DNA of 61,158 bases from Pseudobdellovibrio sp. (GTDB lineage Bacteria; Bdellovibrionota; Bdellovibrionia; Bdellovibrionales; Bdellovibrionaceae), in the NCBI GenBank assembly GCA_023701385.1, contig JAMPXC010000016.1, positions 1 through 61,158 of the forward strand. Direction: 5' to 3'. Made by a program: the position numbers and the translations under genes. The notes beneath the pieces were generated by a model, which saw only the letters and a program-made list of their open reading frames with translations, did no database searches and had not been told where the DNA came from. This document shows positions 42,566 to 50,457 of the stretch, one piece after another (the stretch's first letter is position 1; each line of letters starts with the position of its first letter).

Positions 42566-42614
42566 AGGCCGGTGTCGACCGGCCCTTCAGAATAAGGTCT
42601 GCCGAAGGCAGATC
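42566..42614 (-). repeat. Two-hairpin intergenic repeat, copy B (inverted)
   Basis: Read on the - strand this segment gives CTGCC-ttc-GGCAG, then ACCTTATTCTGAA, then GGGCCGGT/ACCGGCC arms. The order, spacing and linker match copy A at 39888-39939, while the hairpin arms differ by paired changes that keep the stems. Confidence 0.75.
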
Positions 42615-42635
42615 AAAAACAGAAGACCCTACAAA

Positions 42636-42965
42636 TTAGAATGTCGAATAACAGTTAGACTTATAAAGGGTCTGGTTGTCATCTTGTACGAAGTACTGAC
42701 AGATCCACTCCGAGTAAATTAATTCAACACGCGTTAATGGCACCACAATCGCATCTTCACCCACATTTTTAATGTAGTGAGTTGGCGCAACATAAACATC
42801 TAATAAGCCTGCATGACTACATAACTGCGCCACACCTTCATTACGATGAGCTGCTAAAGTGTTAATCGCCTTATTGTAAGGCTCTTTAGTTTGCCATTTT
42901 GCACAGAAATTAGCTGATGATACTGACGCAGCTAAAAGCACAGCTGCAAACATAAATTTTTTCAT
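42636..42965 (-). CDS. Small exported protein with several cysteines
   Basis: This 109-residue protein has a signal peptide (1-18, V-S-S-A-N). The mature part of about 90 residues has five cysteines (N-F-C-A-K-W, L-C-S-H, W-I-C-Q-Y, and near the end S-N-C-Y), which suggests disulfides in the periplasm. No family is recognised. A longer in-frame start exists, but GAGG precedes the ATG at 42965 and the signal peptide begins there. It ends close to the convergent gene; its own terminator is not obvious. Confidence 0.72.
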   Translation of the reverse strand: MKKFMFAAVLLAASVSSANFCAKWQTKEPYNKAINTLAAHRNEGVAQLCSHAGLLDVYVAPTHYIKNVGEDAIVVPLTRVELIYSEWICQYFVQDDNQTLYKSNCYSTF

Positions 42966-43086
42966 AAGAAAAACCTCTTTCAAATTTTTAGGAAGTCTAA
43001 ATTTGAAAAAAGCTTTTCGACAATGAATTCGCCCGTAAATTTTAAAATGCAAACATGTTAAAAACGAAATGAAAACAAGTTGATAT

Positions 43087-43120
43087 AAAAAAGGCAGAGC
43101 TTTTAACCCTGCCTTTTTTT
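43087..43120 (-). terminator. Bidirectional terminator
   Basis: Stem GGCAG (43093-43097) and CTGCC (43109-43113), with flanking A- and T-runs; it belongs to the same sequence type as 39990-40022. It lies just after the stop of the rlmL-like gene on the - strand, where it should act as its terminator. Confidence 0.85.
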
Positions 43121-43142
43121 CTAACTCAATGTAATTTAGCGA

Positions 43143-44345
43143 TTATTGTTCAGTCGCAGCAACTTTCGGTGTGCGTTTAGAACCAGAGTACATTTCATAT
43201 TTTAATAAACGGCATTCGATATTACCGTTCATTAAGTAAAACTTACGCGTTGATTTTAATTTCATCTCAGCTAACAGGTCTTTGCTGCCCGATAAAACCC
43301 AAGCATCCCAACCTTGAAAGCGGTTTTTTAGCGTAAAACCTAAATCACGGTAAACGTCTTTTAAATTGTCTTCGTCGCCGATACGAGCGCCGTACGGAGG
43401 ATTACAAACCACAGTCCCTTTAACTTCAGTTCCTGCTTTACCTTCTTCTGTTGGCGCTGCCACTGGCGGAGCCGCTACAGCGATTGAAGTTGGTTTAAAG
43501 TCGATAAATTTTTGAAGACCTGCGTTTCTAGCATTGTCTTTTGCAAACTGCAGAACCTTTTTATCATGGTCATAACCATAAAATTTGAAATCTAAAGAAT
43601 CTTTTTCCTGAGCTTCAGCCTCATTGATTACTTTTAACCAAACATCTTCATTGTAATCGCTCAAGTTCATAAATCCAAAATGCTGGCGGTGAATACCTGG
43701 AGCCATATTCGTTGCCATCATCGCAGCTTCAATCAAGATCGTTCCAGAACCACAGAATAAATCCACTAATGGAGATTTACGATCCCACTCAGTTAAGCCT
43801 AATAAGCCCGCTGCTAAGTTTTCTTTTAGTGGGGCCTCACCAGTCATCGTGCGGTACCCGCGCATGAATAACGAGTTACCAGAAGTGTCTAAAGCCATGT
43901 GGTATTTATTTTTGTAACCTTTAATGTGAATACGCATTGAAGGGTTATCTTTAGCTACATCTGGGCGTTTACCGAATTTATCGCGGAACTGGTCTACGAT
44001 AGCATCTTTAGTTTTCATCGCTAAAAAACGTTGGTCTGGAATCGAACAGTCTTTAACAACGGCATCGATCGTTAAAGTTTGATCTGGAGAAATATATTTC
44101 GTGAAATCATGTTTACGAACGTGATTGTAAATATCATCACCGTTGTAAGCGTTAAAATCTAATAATGGTTTTAAGATACGGCTTGCGTAACGAGAATGAA
44201 GATTCGCTTTGTAACAGCCTTCCCAGTTAGATTCGAATAAAACACCACCGATAGTTTTATCGCCAGTTTTTAATCCCATATCTTTTAATTCTTGTTCTAC
44301 TAGATCGACCATACCGATTGGGCATGAAGCAAAAAAACGTGCCAT
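43143..44345 (-). CDS. rlmL: 23S rRNA guanine-N2 methyltransferase (RlmL N-terminal-half type)
   Basis: This 400-residue protein has a THUMP RNA-binding domain (about 45-160) followed by a Rossmann methyltransferase of the UPF0020 type with motif I D-L-F-C-G-S-G-T near 195 and the catalytic N-P-P-Y near 315. It methylates the N2 of a guanine in 23S rRNA (G2445 in E. coli). The E. coli protein is a double-length fusion with RlmK; this one holds only the RlmL part. An unusual Ala/Pro/Gly-rich insertion (A-A-P-P-V-A-A-P-T-E-E) lies just before N-P-P-Y. The gene is monocistronic. Confidence 0.9.
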   Translation of the reverse strand: MARFFASCPIGMVDLVEQELKDMGLKTGDKTIGGVLFESNWEGCYKANLHSRYASRILKPLLDFNAYNGDDIYNHVRKHDFTKYISPDQTLTIDAVVKDCSIPDQRFLAMKTKDAIVDQFRDKFGKRPDVAKDNPSMRIHIKGYKNKYHMALDTSGNSLFMRGYRTMTGEAPLKENLAAGLLGLTEWDRKSPLVDLFCGSGTILIEAAMMATNMAPGIHRQHFGFMNLSDYNEDVWLKVINEAEAQEKDSLDFKFYGYDHDKKVLQFAKDNARNAGLQKFIDFKPTSIAVAAPPVAAPTEEGKAGTEVKGTVVCNPPYGARIGDEDNLKDVYRDLGFTLKNRFQGWDAWVLSGSKDLLAEMKLKSTRKFYLMNGNIECRLLKYEMYSGSKRTPKVAATEQ

Positions 44346-44485
44346 TTGTACTTGTACTTTAGAGCTTACGACGCTGGAACAGCTTAGCGCCTTAGACCCA
44401 AGGATTTCCTTTTATCCTTCACGAACTTCAACTTCCCTCGTGTGAGCATTGCGCCCCCAACATGTTAAAGCCCTTATTAAAAATT

Positions 44486-44509
44486 AAAGGCGCCTATAAC
44501 AGCGCCTTT
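44486..44509 (-). terminator. Terminator of the ETF-quinone oxidoreductase gene
   Basis: Arms AAAGGCGC (44486-44493) and GCGCCTTT (44502-44509), 32 bases after the stop on the - strand, followed there by an AT-rich run. The rest of the 195-base gap (44346-44540) shows only a weaker hairpin at AAGGAT/ATCCTT. Confidence 0.75.
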
Positions 44510-44540
44510 GTTCCACACGAGTTATATATCGTTTTACCGA

Positions 44541-46274
44541 CTACGTCTCTGTGTATTTCGGACCGCCCCCGCCTTCGGGAACTGTCCAATCAATATTCTT
44601 TGTAGGACATTTAATATCACAAGTCTTACAGTGGATACAGTTGGTATAATTGATTTGTAAATCATACTTACCGGCCTCAACCTGCGACGGTAACATCTCA
44701 TATACGCTAGCTGGGCAGAATTGTACGCAAGGCGACTTATATTTCGGCTCACAGACATTACGGCAGATGCTGGCATCCCCTAAGATTAAATGATTTGGAG
44801 AATCCTCATCATGGCTTGTGCCCGTCAGATAAACGCTTCCTAATTTATCAAACATCAATACGCCGTCAGTTTTAGGTAGCTTATTCTCAGGCGTTGTTGT
44901 TAAGGCATCGTCTGTACCCCATACTTCTTTGACCGAAGCTGTTGTTTCAGCGTCCTCATGACATTTCATATTATCAACTAACCCACGGCCACCTGTAATC
45001 TCTTGTAATGCGATTAATGGTAAGGACTTCACAAAGCCCATTGATAAAGTTTGGTGAAAGTTTCTTACGCGGTATAATTCTGATTTAACATATGAAGCAT
45101 GAACTTTATCTTCATAAGCCTTTAAAACTTCGTGAGATGAGTCTTGTTTTTGAATCGCGACGAAAGCCGCTTCAGCTGCTGCCATACCCGATTTCATAGC
45201 AAGATGAATACCTTTTAATTTTTGCACGTCGACCATAGAAGCCGAGTCACCACACACCATCCAGCCATCACCGTAAAGTTTCGGCATCGAGAACCAACCA
45301 CCGGCAGGAAGTGTCTTACCGCCGTAAGCCACAACTTTTCCGCCTTTAATCATATTCGCAATAAACGGATGAGTTTTTAATTTTTGTAATTCTTTGTGTG
45401 GATCAAGTAATGGATCATTCGTATCTAAGTACGCCACTAATCCTAAGATGATTTTATCTCCTGGGATTGTGTAGATGAAAGTACCACCGATAGATTTCTT
45501 AAGCGGATAACCCATCGTGTGAATAACTTGTCCCGCTTCAACAGTGCCTGCAGGCATTTGAATAACTTCTTTAACACCTTCTTCAAACACCTCTGGATTT
45601 TTACCGGCGCGAAGATCTAATTTTTTAGAAACTTGTTTAAATAAACTTCCACGAGTTCCTTCAGCAAAAATAGTTGTTTTCGCTTTTAAGATTAAACCAG
45701 GTTCAAAGTTAGCTTTAGGATTACCTTCTTTATCGCGGCCTTTATCACCTGTGCGAACCCCAACGATACGATCACCTTCATATAGCGCTTCAACAGCTGC
45801 GAAACCTGGAAAGATATTGATACCTTTAGATTCACATTGTTGCGCTAACCAACGGTTAAACTTAGAAAGCGATACAATGTAATTTCCTGTATTATGAAAC
45901 GGCGGTGGAACGATTGGTAATTTAAATGCCGATGAATCACCTAAGTAATAAACCGCATCTTTTTTAACTTCTGAATCTAACGGACAACCAAGTTCTAAGT
46001 AATTCGGAATTAATTCTTTAAGTGCTGTAGGTTTTAATACCGCGCCTGAAAAACTGTGCGCACCAACTTCACTGGCTTTTTCAAGAACAACAATCATTTG
46101 TTCAGGAATTGGCTCAGCGTTGATTTTGCCTTCAGCGATAGCTTGATTATGTTTTTCGATATCAGATGCAATTTTGTAAGCGCAAGATAATCCGGCGGCA
46201 CCACCACCAACGATAAGTACATCGACTTCCATTGTGTCGCGAGTTACGCCTTCTGGTAAATGATCATGAACCAT
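44541..46274 (-). CDS. Electron transfer flavoprotein-ubiquinone oxidoreductase
   Basis: This 577-residue membrane-associated flavoprotein passes electrons from ETF (beta-oxidation and amino acid breakdown) to quinone. The FAD site is V-L-I-V-G-G-G-A-A-G-L-S near residue 20, and G-D-S-A-S-M-V-D marks the second FAD motif. The C-terminal 4Fe-4S domain shows C-I-H-C-K-T-C-D-I-K-C-P with a further upstream cysteine set (C-R-N-V-C, C-V-Q-F-C-P). Length fits the family. It implies that acyl-CoA or amino acid dehydrogenases feed respiration in this organism. A small membrane protein gene precedes it by 3 bases. Confidence 0.95.
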   Translation of the reverse strand: MVHDHLPEGVTRDTMEVDVLIVGGGAAGLSCAYKIASDIEKHNQAIAEGKINAEPIPEQMIVVLEKASEVGAHSFSGAVLKPTALKELIPNYLELGCPLDSEVKKDAVYYLGDSSAFKLPIVPPPFHNTGNYIVSLSKFNRWLAQQCESKGINIFPGFAAVEALYEGDRIVGVRTGDKGRDKEGNPKANFEPGLILKAKTTIFAEGTRGSLFKQVSKKLDLRAGKNPEVFEEGVKEVIQMPAGTVEAGQVIHTMGYPLKKSIGGTFIYTIPGDKIILGLVAYLDTNDPLLDPHKELQKLKTHPFIANMIKGGKVVAYGGKTLPAGGWFSMPKLYGDGWMVCGDSASMVDVQKLKGIHLAMKSGMAAAEAAFVAIQKQDSSHEVLKAYEDKVHASYVKSELYRVRNFHQTLSMGFVKSLPLIALQEITGGRGLVDNMKCHEDAETTASVKEVWGTDDALTTTPENKLPKTDGVLMFDKLGSVYLTGTSHDEDSPNHLILGDASICRNVCEPKYKSPCVQFCPASVYEMLPSQVEAGKYDLQINYTNCIHCKTCDIKCPTKNIDWTVPEGGGGPKYTET

Positions 46275-46277
46275 GAC

Positions 46278-46541
46278 TTAAAACCCCTCTTCAGATTCTT
46301 GAGATTTTTTCTTTTTCGAGTCTGACGTTTGCATGTCAACTAAAACTTTTAACTCTTCTTCATCTAAAGCGCCCTTGTATTTTTTCTCGCGATAGATTTC
46401 TAATAATTGCATATCTGACTCAGCCGCTTGCGCCGCTTGATGAATTGTCATCACCAAACCAAAGACAAACAAAGACAAACAAACAAGTAGAACCACACGC
46501 ATTAAAGGCTTTTTCTTCGAGATAGAAGTCGATTTTTTCAT
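46278..46541 (-). CDS. Small single-pass membrane protein upstream of ETF-QO
   Basis: This 87-residue protein has a basic N-terminus (K-K-S-T-S-I-S-K-K-K), one membrane segment (about 14-32), and a charged, helical C-terminal half ending S-Q-E-S-E-E-G-F. The N-in orientation puts the charged part in the periplasm. No family is recognised. The stop lies 3 bases before the ETF-QO start, so the two genes are very likely co-transcribed. Confidence 0.65.
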   Translation of the reverse strand: MKKSTSISKKKPLMRVVLLVCLSLFVFGLVMTIHQAAQAAESDMQLLEIYREKKYKGALDEEELKVLVDMQTSDSKKKKSQESEEGF

Positions 46542-46585
46542 GTCTTGAATTTTATAGAGTTCTAAATGAAAAGGAAATAATAAAA

Positions 46586-47413
46586 TTATTTAAGACGTCT
46601 ATGATCGCTCATAGGGATCTGACGACGCACCGAACGCACAAGATCTAAACTTATTTCTATGTCTAAACAGCCCACACCTTCGGCTTTACACTCAACAACT
46701 GTGCCCCAGGGGTCTACAGTCATCGTATGCCCATAAGTAAAGCGTGAAGCGGTTTTCCCAGCCTGTGTGGTTTTATGCTCACCCACTTGGCCCGGAGCCA
46801 GAACATAGGCTTGTGACTCAATCGCACGTGCCCGCAAAAGCGTCTCCCAGTGCGCCTGCCCGGTTTTTACCAAGAAAGCTGCCGGAACTAAAATCACATC
46901 CACTTTATTACGTGCTAATTGCTGATATAACTCTGAAAATCTAAGATCATAACAAATCGAAGATCCAAATCTGATGCCCTCAATTTCAAACCCTGTCACT
47001 TCATCACCGTGAGTAAAAAAGTCTGATTCACGAATAGGTTTTTGCCCTTCAAGTTGAATATCAAAAAGATGAATTTTTTTATAAATAATCTTCGGTGCCT
47101 CATTCGGGCTTAATAAAACCGAAGCATTCCACACACGACCATTATCTTCCATGGCCGTTGTAAAATGCACATCAACATCTTGCGTATTACACAATGTCTG
47201 TAGGCGCTGAATTTCAGGTGAATCTATCTTCAAAGCCTGAAGAGCCTCACCCTCGATGATTCGAAAATATAAACTGTTCTCTGGCAAAACAAATAAACGT
47301 GTACGTTTATTTACAATTTGCTTAGCTAAATGCTCTTCAATCAAAGTTAAAATTTGCTCTAAGTTTTTAGAGATATTGTCTGAAGAATTTAACTGCAGCA
47401 GAGTGATTTTCAT
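46586..47413 (-). CDS. Carbon-nitrogen hydrolase (nitrilase superfamily, Nit-like)
   Basis: This 275-residue cytosolic amidase-type enzyme shows the Glu-Lys-Cys triad: Glu in F-V-L-P-E-N near 45, Lys in I-Y-K-K-I-H-L-F near 113, and Cys in G-S-S-I-C-Y-D-L-R-F-S near 152. The pattern is closest to the Nit1/omega-amidase branch, which repairs deaminated glutathione or cleaves omega-amides. The start at 47413 begins right after the stop of the upstream small gene; a TTG 15 bases earlier would overlap it. No clear ribosome site is seen. Confidence 0.9.
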   Translation of the reverse strand: MKITLLQLNSSDNISKNLEQILTLIEEHLAKQIVNKRTRLFVLPENSLYFRIIEGEALQALKIDSPEIQRLQTLCNTQDVDVHFTTAMEDNGRVWNASVLLSPNEAPKIIYKKIHLFDIQLEGQKPIRESDFFTHGDEVTGFEIEGIRFGSSICYDLRFSELYQQLARNKVDVILVPAAFLVKTGQAHWETLLRARAIESQAYVLAPGQVGEHKTTQAGKTASRFTYGHTMTVDPWGTVVECKAEGVGCLDIEISLDLVRSVRRQIPMSDHRRLK

Positions 47414-47414
47414 C

Positions 47415-47726
47415 TTAATTAATTTCAATAACGTTAGCTAAAGTCGCTTCGTGACACTTAAAACCGCCACCTTCGACATTCTTTTTAACATTATTAAGAA
47501 CTGATTCGCAGCTCGAATAAAAAGTCGCAGAGCTAACAACTTGCGAATAGCCTTCTTTAGAGTAGACAGTTTTGCACTTACCATCGTTTGACGAGAAGAC
47601 ACGAATCCAACGAACCTCGCGTTGGCGCTCGCAAACAACGAACATGTTATCTTTATCTGCGGCTAAAAGCTCAACAGAAGCTACCCATAAGCTGAAAAAT
47701 ATAAATAAATGACGCATATGGATCAT
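47415..47726 (-). CDS. Small exported protein of unknown function
   Basis: This 103-residue protein has a signal peptide (about 1-22, L-L-A-A-D). The mature part holds four cysteines (V-V-C-E, G-K-C-K-T, S-S-C-E, K-C-H-E), suited to two disulfides. Two ATGs, at 47726 and 47717, are possible; the second shortens only the signal start. The stop precedes the nitrilase-like gene by one base, so they share a transcript. No family is recognised. Confidence 0.65.
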   Translation of the reverse strand: MIHMRHLFIFFSLWVASVELLAADKDNMFVVCERQREVRWIRVFSSNDGKCKTVYSKEGYSQVVSSATFYSSCESVLNNVKKNVEGGGFKCHEATLANVIEIN

Positions 47727-47754
47727 TTTCGATTTAAATTTTTAATTGGTCACT

Positions 47755-47840
47755 ATAGAGAAGGGTCCGACTGGACAATTACCGAATCTTGGTCAGATCA
47801 AGTCTGGGAAGGAGCTTCCCAGACTGTCGGTATTTTTTTG
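47755..47840 (+). ncRNA. Candidate structured small RNA ending in a U-run
   Basis: No + strand gene lies upstream, yet this segment folds well and ends in a terminator. A small hairpin GTCC-gact-GGAC (47765-47776) comes first. Arms TACCGA (47780-47785) and TCGGTA (47827-47832) then enclose two hairpins: CTTG...CAAG (47788-47802), which shares one or two bases with the next, and a long perfect one with arms GTCTGGGAA and TTCCCAGAC near 47802-47824. Seven Ts follow at 47833. A TATAGA box at 47754 could be the -10. It lies between the L24 gene and the small exported gene, both on the other strand. Confidence 0.42.
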
Positions 47841-47855
47841 GAAAACGAAAGCTAA

Positions 47856-48128
47856 TTACTTAGCTTTTGCTGAAGCTTTTTTAGTCGCTTTTTTTTCAGT
47901 TTTAGCGGCTTTAGCTTTTGCTTCTACAAGTTTCACGTTTGAAAAATCGATGAAACCTTCTTTTTTAAGAAGACCGTCTTTTTTATCATAGTGAGTTTGT
48001 ACTTTAACGCCTTCAACTTTGATTTTCATAGCTGTAGGGCTAACTTCTAATACAGTGCCTTTTTTGCCTTTATCAGCACCTGCGATAACTTGTACTTTGT
48101 CGCCTTTTTTGATTTTTAATTTTAACAT
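47856..48128 (-). CDS. rplX: 50S ribosomal protein L24
   Basis: This 90-residue protein has a KOW motif (K-K-G-D-K-V-Q-V-I-A-G-A-D-K-G-K-K-G-T-V) at the N-terminus, as in L24, which starts assembly of the large subunit. The last 25 residues are a Lys/Ala-rich tail not seen in most L24 proteins. The gene is paired with rpmB (12 bases upstream) instead of lying between rplN and rplE in the spc operon, where L24 is normally found. Confidence 0.92.
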   Translation of the reverse strand: MLKLKIKKGDKVQVIAGADKGKKGTVLEVSPTAMKIKVEGVKVQTHYDKKDGLLKKEGFIDFSNVKLVEAKAKAAKTEKKATKKASAKAK

Positions 48129-48140
48129 ATATAAGTCCTA

Positions 48141-48434
48141 TTACGCTTTTTTAGCTTTGTTCATTTTACGACGGATACGAGCTTTAACGTCTAAAGCGCG
48201 TTGAGATAGAACAGAGTCATCTTGATTTAAGATGTACTTGTCGAAACCACCAGTGTGTTCCATATCTCTAATAGTGCTAGTTGCCATATAAAGGCGCACC
48301 ATCTGGTTTAAAGTCTTGCTAAATATGCGTTTTCTTTGCACATTTGGCATAGCCGTCGATTTAGTCTTGATATTCGAGTGGCTCACTAAATTTTTAACTA
48401 CTGGCGATTTGCCTGATAATTCACAACGGCTCAT
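48141..48434 (-). CDS. rpmB: 50S ribosomal protein L28
   Basis: This 97-residue protein has the L28 start M-S-R-C-E-L-S-G-K-S-P-V-V-K-N-L-V-S-H-S-N, the K-R-I-F-S-K-T-L-N region and a basic C-terminus. Only one cysteine is present, so it is a zinc-free form. AGGAG precedes the ATG. It forms an operon with rplX and is divergent from rpsR across a gap of about 100 bases that should hold both promoters. Confidence 0.92.
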   Translation of the reverse strand: MSRCELSGKSPVVKNLVSHSNIKTKSTAMPNVQRKRIFSKTLNQMVRLYMATSTIRDMEHTGGFDKYILNQDDSVLSQRALDVKARIRRKMNKAKKA

Positions 48435-48532
48435 TTATAACTCCTAATTTATTACTATCGAGTACAAAAAAGTACTTCCAAAACCGAGCTTTCTGGTATA
48501 TTCAGTTATTCTTCAATTGGCAAGAGGTTTAA

Positions 48533-48829
48533 ATGGAAAAAGAAAATAACGGAAAAGAAAACCGTAAAACAGTTCGCAACAAATACCGCTCAGAATACAC
48601 TGGCGACCACGTTTTTGACTATAAAGATCCAGCTTCTTTAAGCCGCTTTATCGCTGACGCTGGTAAAATCACTCCAGCTCGTATTTCTAAATTATCACTT
48701 TCTCAACAAAAGAAAGTAGCTGGAGCGATTAAAAAGGCACGTACTTTAGGCTTATTACCTAACGGTACAGATGCTTACGATACAAGTTCACGTCCAGAAC
48801 TTATCAGCGCAGTTCCTTTTGAGTACTAA
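48533..48829 (+). CDS. rpsR: 30S ribosomal protein S18
   Basis: This 98-residue protein carries the S18 core: F-D-Y-K-D-P-A-S-L-S-R-F-I-A-D-A-G-K-I-T-P-A-R, then Q-Q-K-K-V-A-G-A-I-K-K-A-R-T-L-G-L-L-P. The N-terminus has a charged extension of about 27 residues and the C-terminus about 20 residues beyond the core. No rpsF or rplI lies beside it, unlike the usual rpsF-rpsR-rplI order. AAGAGG precedes the ATG and a strong terminator follows. Confidence 0.9.
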   Translation: MEKENNGKENRKTVRNKYRSEYTGDHVFDYKDPASLSRFIADAGKITPARISKLSLSQQKKVAGAIKKARTLGLLPNGTDAYDTSSRPELISAVPFEY

Positions 48830-48874
48830 TCTGATATATTAATAAGACGTTACAACTTGTTGTTGTGATCCCTT

Positions 48875-48902
48875 ACGGCGCCTAAAAAGCGCCGTTTTTT
48901 TT
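48875..48902 (+). terminator. Intrinsic terminator of rpsR
   Basis: Arms ACGGCGC (48875-48881) and GCGCCGT (48889-48895), followed by a run of eight Ts. Confidence 0.92.
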
Positions 48903-48922
48903 CGTCTCGTCAGAGACAAGCA

Positions 48923-49363
48923 CTACTTTGCCTTACGGGCATCTAAGATATTCGTCACAAAATACACTAAGATCATTGCTACGAATAAGATATTTGAGAA
49001 GCTGTGAAGCTGACGGCCTGTCATTATTCCGAAGATAGAAATCTCTTCTAAATTTTTATCCCAATTAAATACACGATATAGAAAAATCGGCATCGCCGAG
49101 AGCAAGAAGAATAACCCACTCGCAGCTACTCTTGTTAATCTTGAAGACGTTTCTGCCGCACTTTTTCTTTCGCGATACAGATTAAACAACGGAATCGCTA
49201 AGAATCCTGCTCCCGCAACCAATCCCGCAACCTTTCTATCCTGAATAAATTTAAATATAAAAATTACACAGGGAATCCATAGCAACAGCACAATAAATTC
49301 TAAGGTAAAAACCTTCGAAAGAGTGTTTAACCATCCTATTTTTTGGAACTTTTCCGAAATCAT
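48923..49363 (-). CDS. Small four-helix membrane protein of unknown function
   Basis: This 146-residue protein has four hydrophobic segments (about 17-37, 43-62, 83-101 and 117-139), joined by short basic loops such as Y-R-E-R-K-S. No motif is recognised. GGAGG lies 5 bases before the ATG, a very good ribosome site. It converges with rpsR and is divergent from the next small gene. Confidence 0.72.
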   Translation of the reverse strand: MISEKFQKIGWLNTLSKVFTLEFIVLLLWIPCVIFIFKFIQDRKVAGLVAGAGFLAIPLFNLYRERKSAAETSSRLTRVAASGLFFLLSAMPIFLYRVFNWDKNLEEISIFGIMTGRQLHSFSNILFVAMILVYFVTNILDARKAK

Positions 49364-49461
49364 GGAGTCCTCCTAATCTGAACTCAAATATATCGTAAAT
49401 CCGCCTGTTCGAAGTTGTCACCTCATCTTGCAATAAGCCTAAAGCAACAAGGAGAAACCAC

Positions 49462-49674
49462 ATGTTTAATTTATTATCGGCAAATACACAGTTAATGAGC
49501 TTACAATTAGGATTACGCGAATTCGGCTTACATCCAGTTGAATGGCGTATCATCAAAAAAACAGAATCACGCTTCGTTATTCAAAGTACAACTGAAGACA
49601 ATCTTTATTTCGTTGGCGAAGTTAAAAACGACAACTCGAAACAATGGCGCTACATCCAACTGGCAGGCTTATAA
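49462..49674 (+). CDS. Small cytosolic protein of unknown function
   Basis: This 70-residue protein has no signal peptide. It contains an amphipathic N-terminal helix, then alternating strand-like segments (W-R-I-I-K-K-T, R-F-V-I-Q-S, L-Y-F-V-G-E-V, W-R-Y-I-Q-L), which would fit a small alpha/beta fold. AAGGAG precedes the ATG. The stop lies 3 bases from the stop of the convergent gene. No family is recognised. Confidence 0.7.
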   Translation: MFNLLSANTQLMSLQLGLREFGLHPVEWRIIKKTESRFVIQSTTEDNLYFVGEVKNDNSKQWRYIQLAGL

Positions 49675-49677
49675 TGT

Positions 49678-50376
49678 CTATTGATAAAGATCACAACGAA
49701 GTGAAAAAAGACTCCGCTCATACACGTCACTCTCTTTCAGAGTACCCGTTGGGTTGGATACTGATTGCAAAGCTCGAGGACGAGGGATTTCTGCTCTCTT
49801 CTCTAAAGGTAAATTCTCAGGCCAACGATCTGGAAACTCACGATATACAGACGCACGAAAACTTTTATACTCTTCAAGGCTCGTCAACTGCACTAAACCG
49901 TTTTTAGAGCGGCAAAAGCCGTAGACGTCGCCTTCTGTCAGTGTACCTAAACGCTGACCAATGCCTTCAGGAGGTTTATCTCCCCAGGCAACAAGAGCCA
50001 TAACTTTTACTCCTGTAGCTAATATCTGAGTTAAATTTTCGTATTCAAGTTTTAATTTCGGGTAACATTTCGGAGAAACTACGCGTGTGGCATCAGCTAC
50101 CCGCTTAAGGGCCTTGAAGTAATCTTCGCAACTTCCCTGATTGTTTCCCTCTTTACACTGGTCAAGAGCATAAAACAGCGTCGCAAACTGCCTACCCTTT
50201 TTAGTCTTATAGGCGGTAATAACTCCTCGTGCTTCGCGCGCAAAGTTGGTAATTTCAACTTCGCACCCGTCTGACAACGGGTTTTGCGAAACAATAAACA
50301 CCAGTGCTCCAGCTAACACAAGAAACACTAATAAAGACCGTGGCATTTTCGCTATCGCTTCGTCTAACTTCGACAT
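49678..50376 (-). CDS. Membrane-anchored protein of unknown function
   Basis: This 232-residue protein has a cytoplasmic start (1-13), one membrane anchor (about 14-30) and an external domain of about 200 residues with several cysteines (G-C-E-V, Q-C-K-E, S-C-E-D, K-C-Y-P, F-C-R-S, R-C-D-L), a count suggesting three disulfides in the periplasm. It has no recognised enzyme motif. It ends opposite the previous small gene and is divergent from the Hpt protein gene. Confidence 0.72.
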   Translation of the reverse strand: MSKLDEAIAKMPRSLLVFLVLAGALVFIVSQNPLSDGCEVEITNFAREARGVITAYKTKKGRQFATLFYALDQCKEGNNQGSCEDYFKALKRVADATRVVSPKCYPKLKLEYENLTQILATGVKVMALVAWGDKPPEGIGQRLGTLTEGDVYGFCRSKNGLVQLTSLEEYKSFRASVYREFPDRWPENLPLEKRAEIPRPRALQSVSNPTGTLKESDVYERSLFSLRCDLYQ

Positions 50377-50457
50377 ACTTTGATATTGTGACTAAACTTT
50401 TATTTGCGGTAAAGCCCAGATGTTGGTTAAGCTTTAATTAAATAGAAGAAGGTCGTT

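Noticed and set aside
47780-47840. Possible signal recognition particle (4.5S) RNA.
   Set aside because: There is a GGTCAG and a GGAAGGAG run that recall SRP RNA, but the order and pairing of the GGAA tetraloop and the asymmetric loop do not fit.
47746-47991. An 81-codon + strand frame across the candidate small RNA and the L24 gene.
   Set aside because: Its larger part is antisense to L24 and its N-terminal part covers a strongly folded RNA; no ribosome site is present.
49644-49907. A + strand frame, with an inner ATG overlapping the stop of the 70-residue protein gene.
   Set aside because: The overlap looks like coupling, but the frame is antisense to a membrane-anchored protein gene with six cysteines and a clear anchor, which is more convincing.
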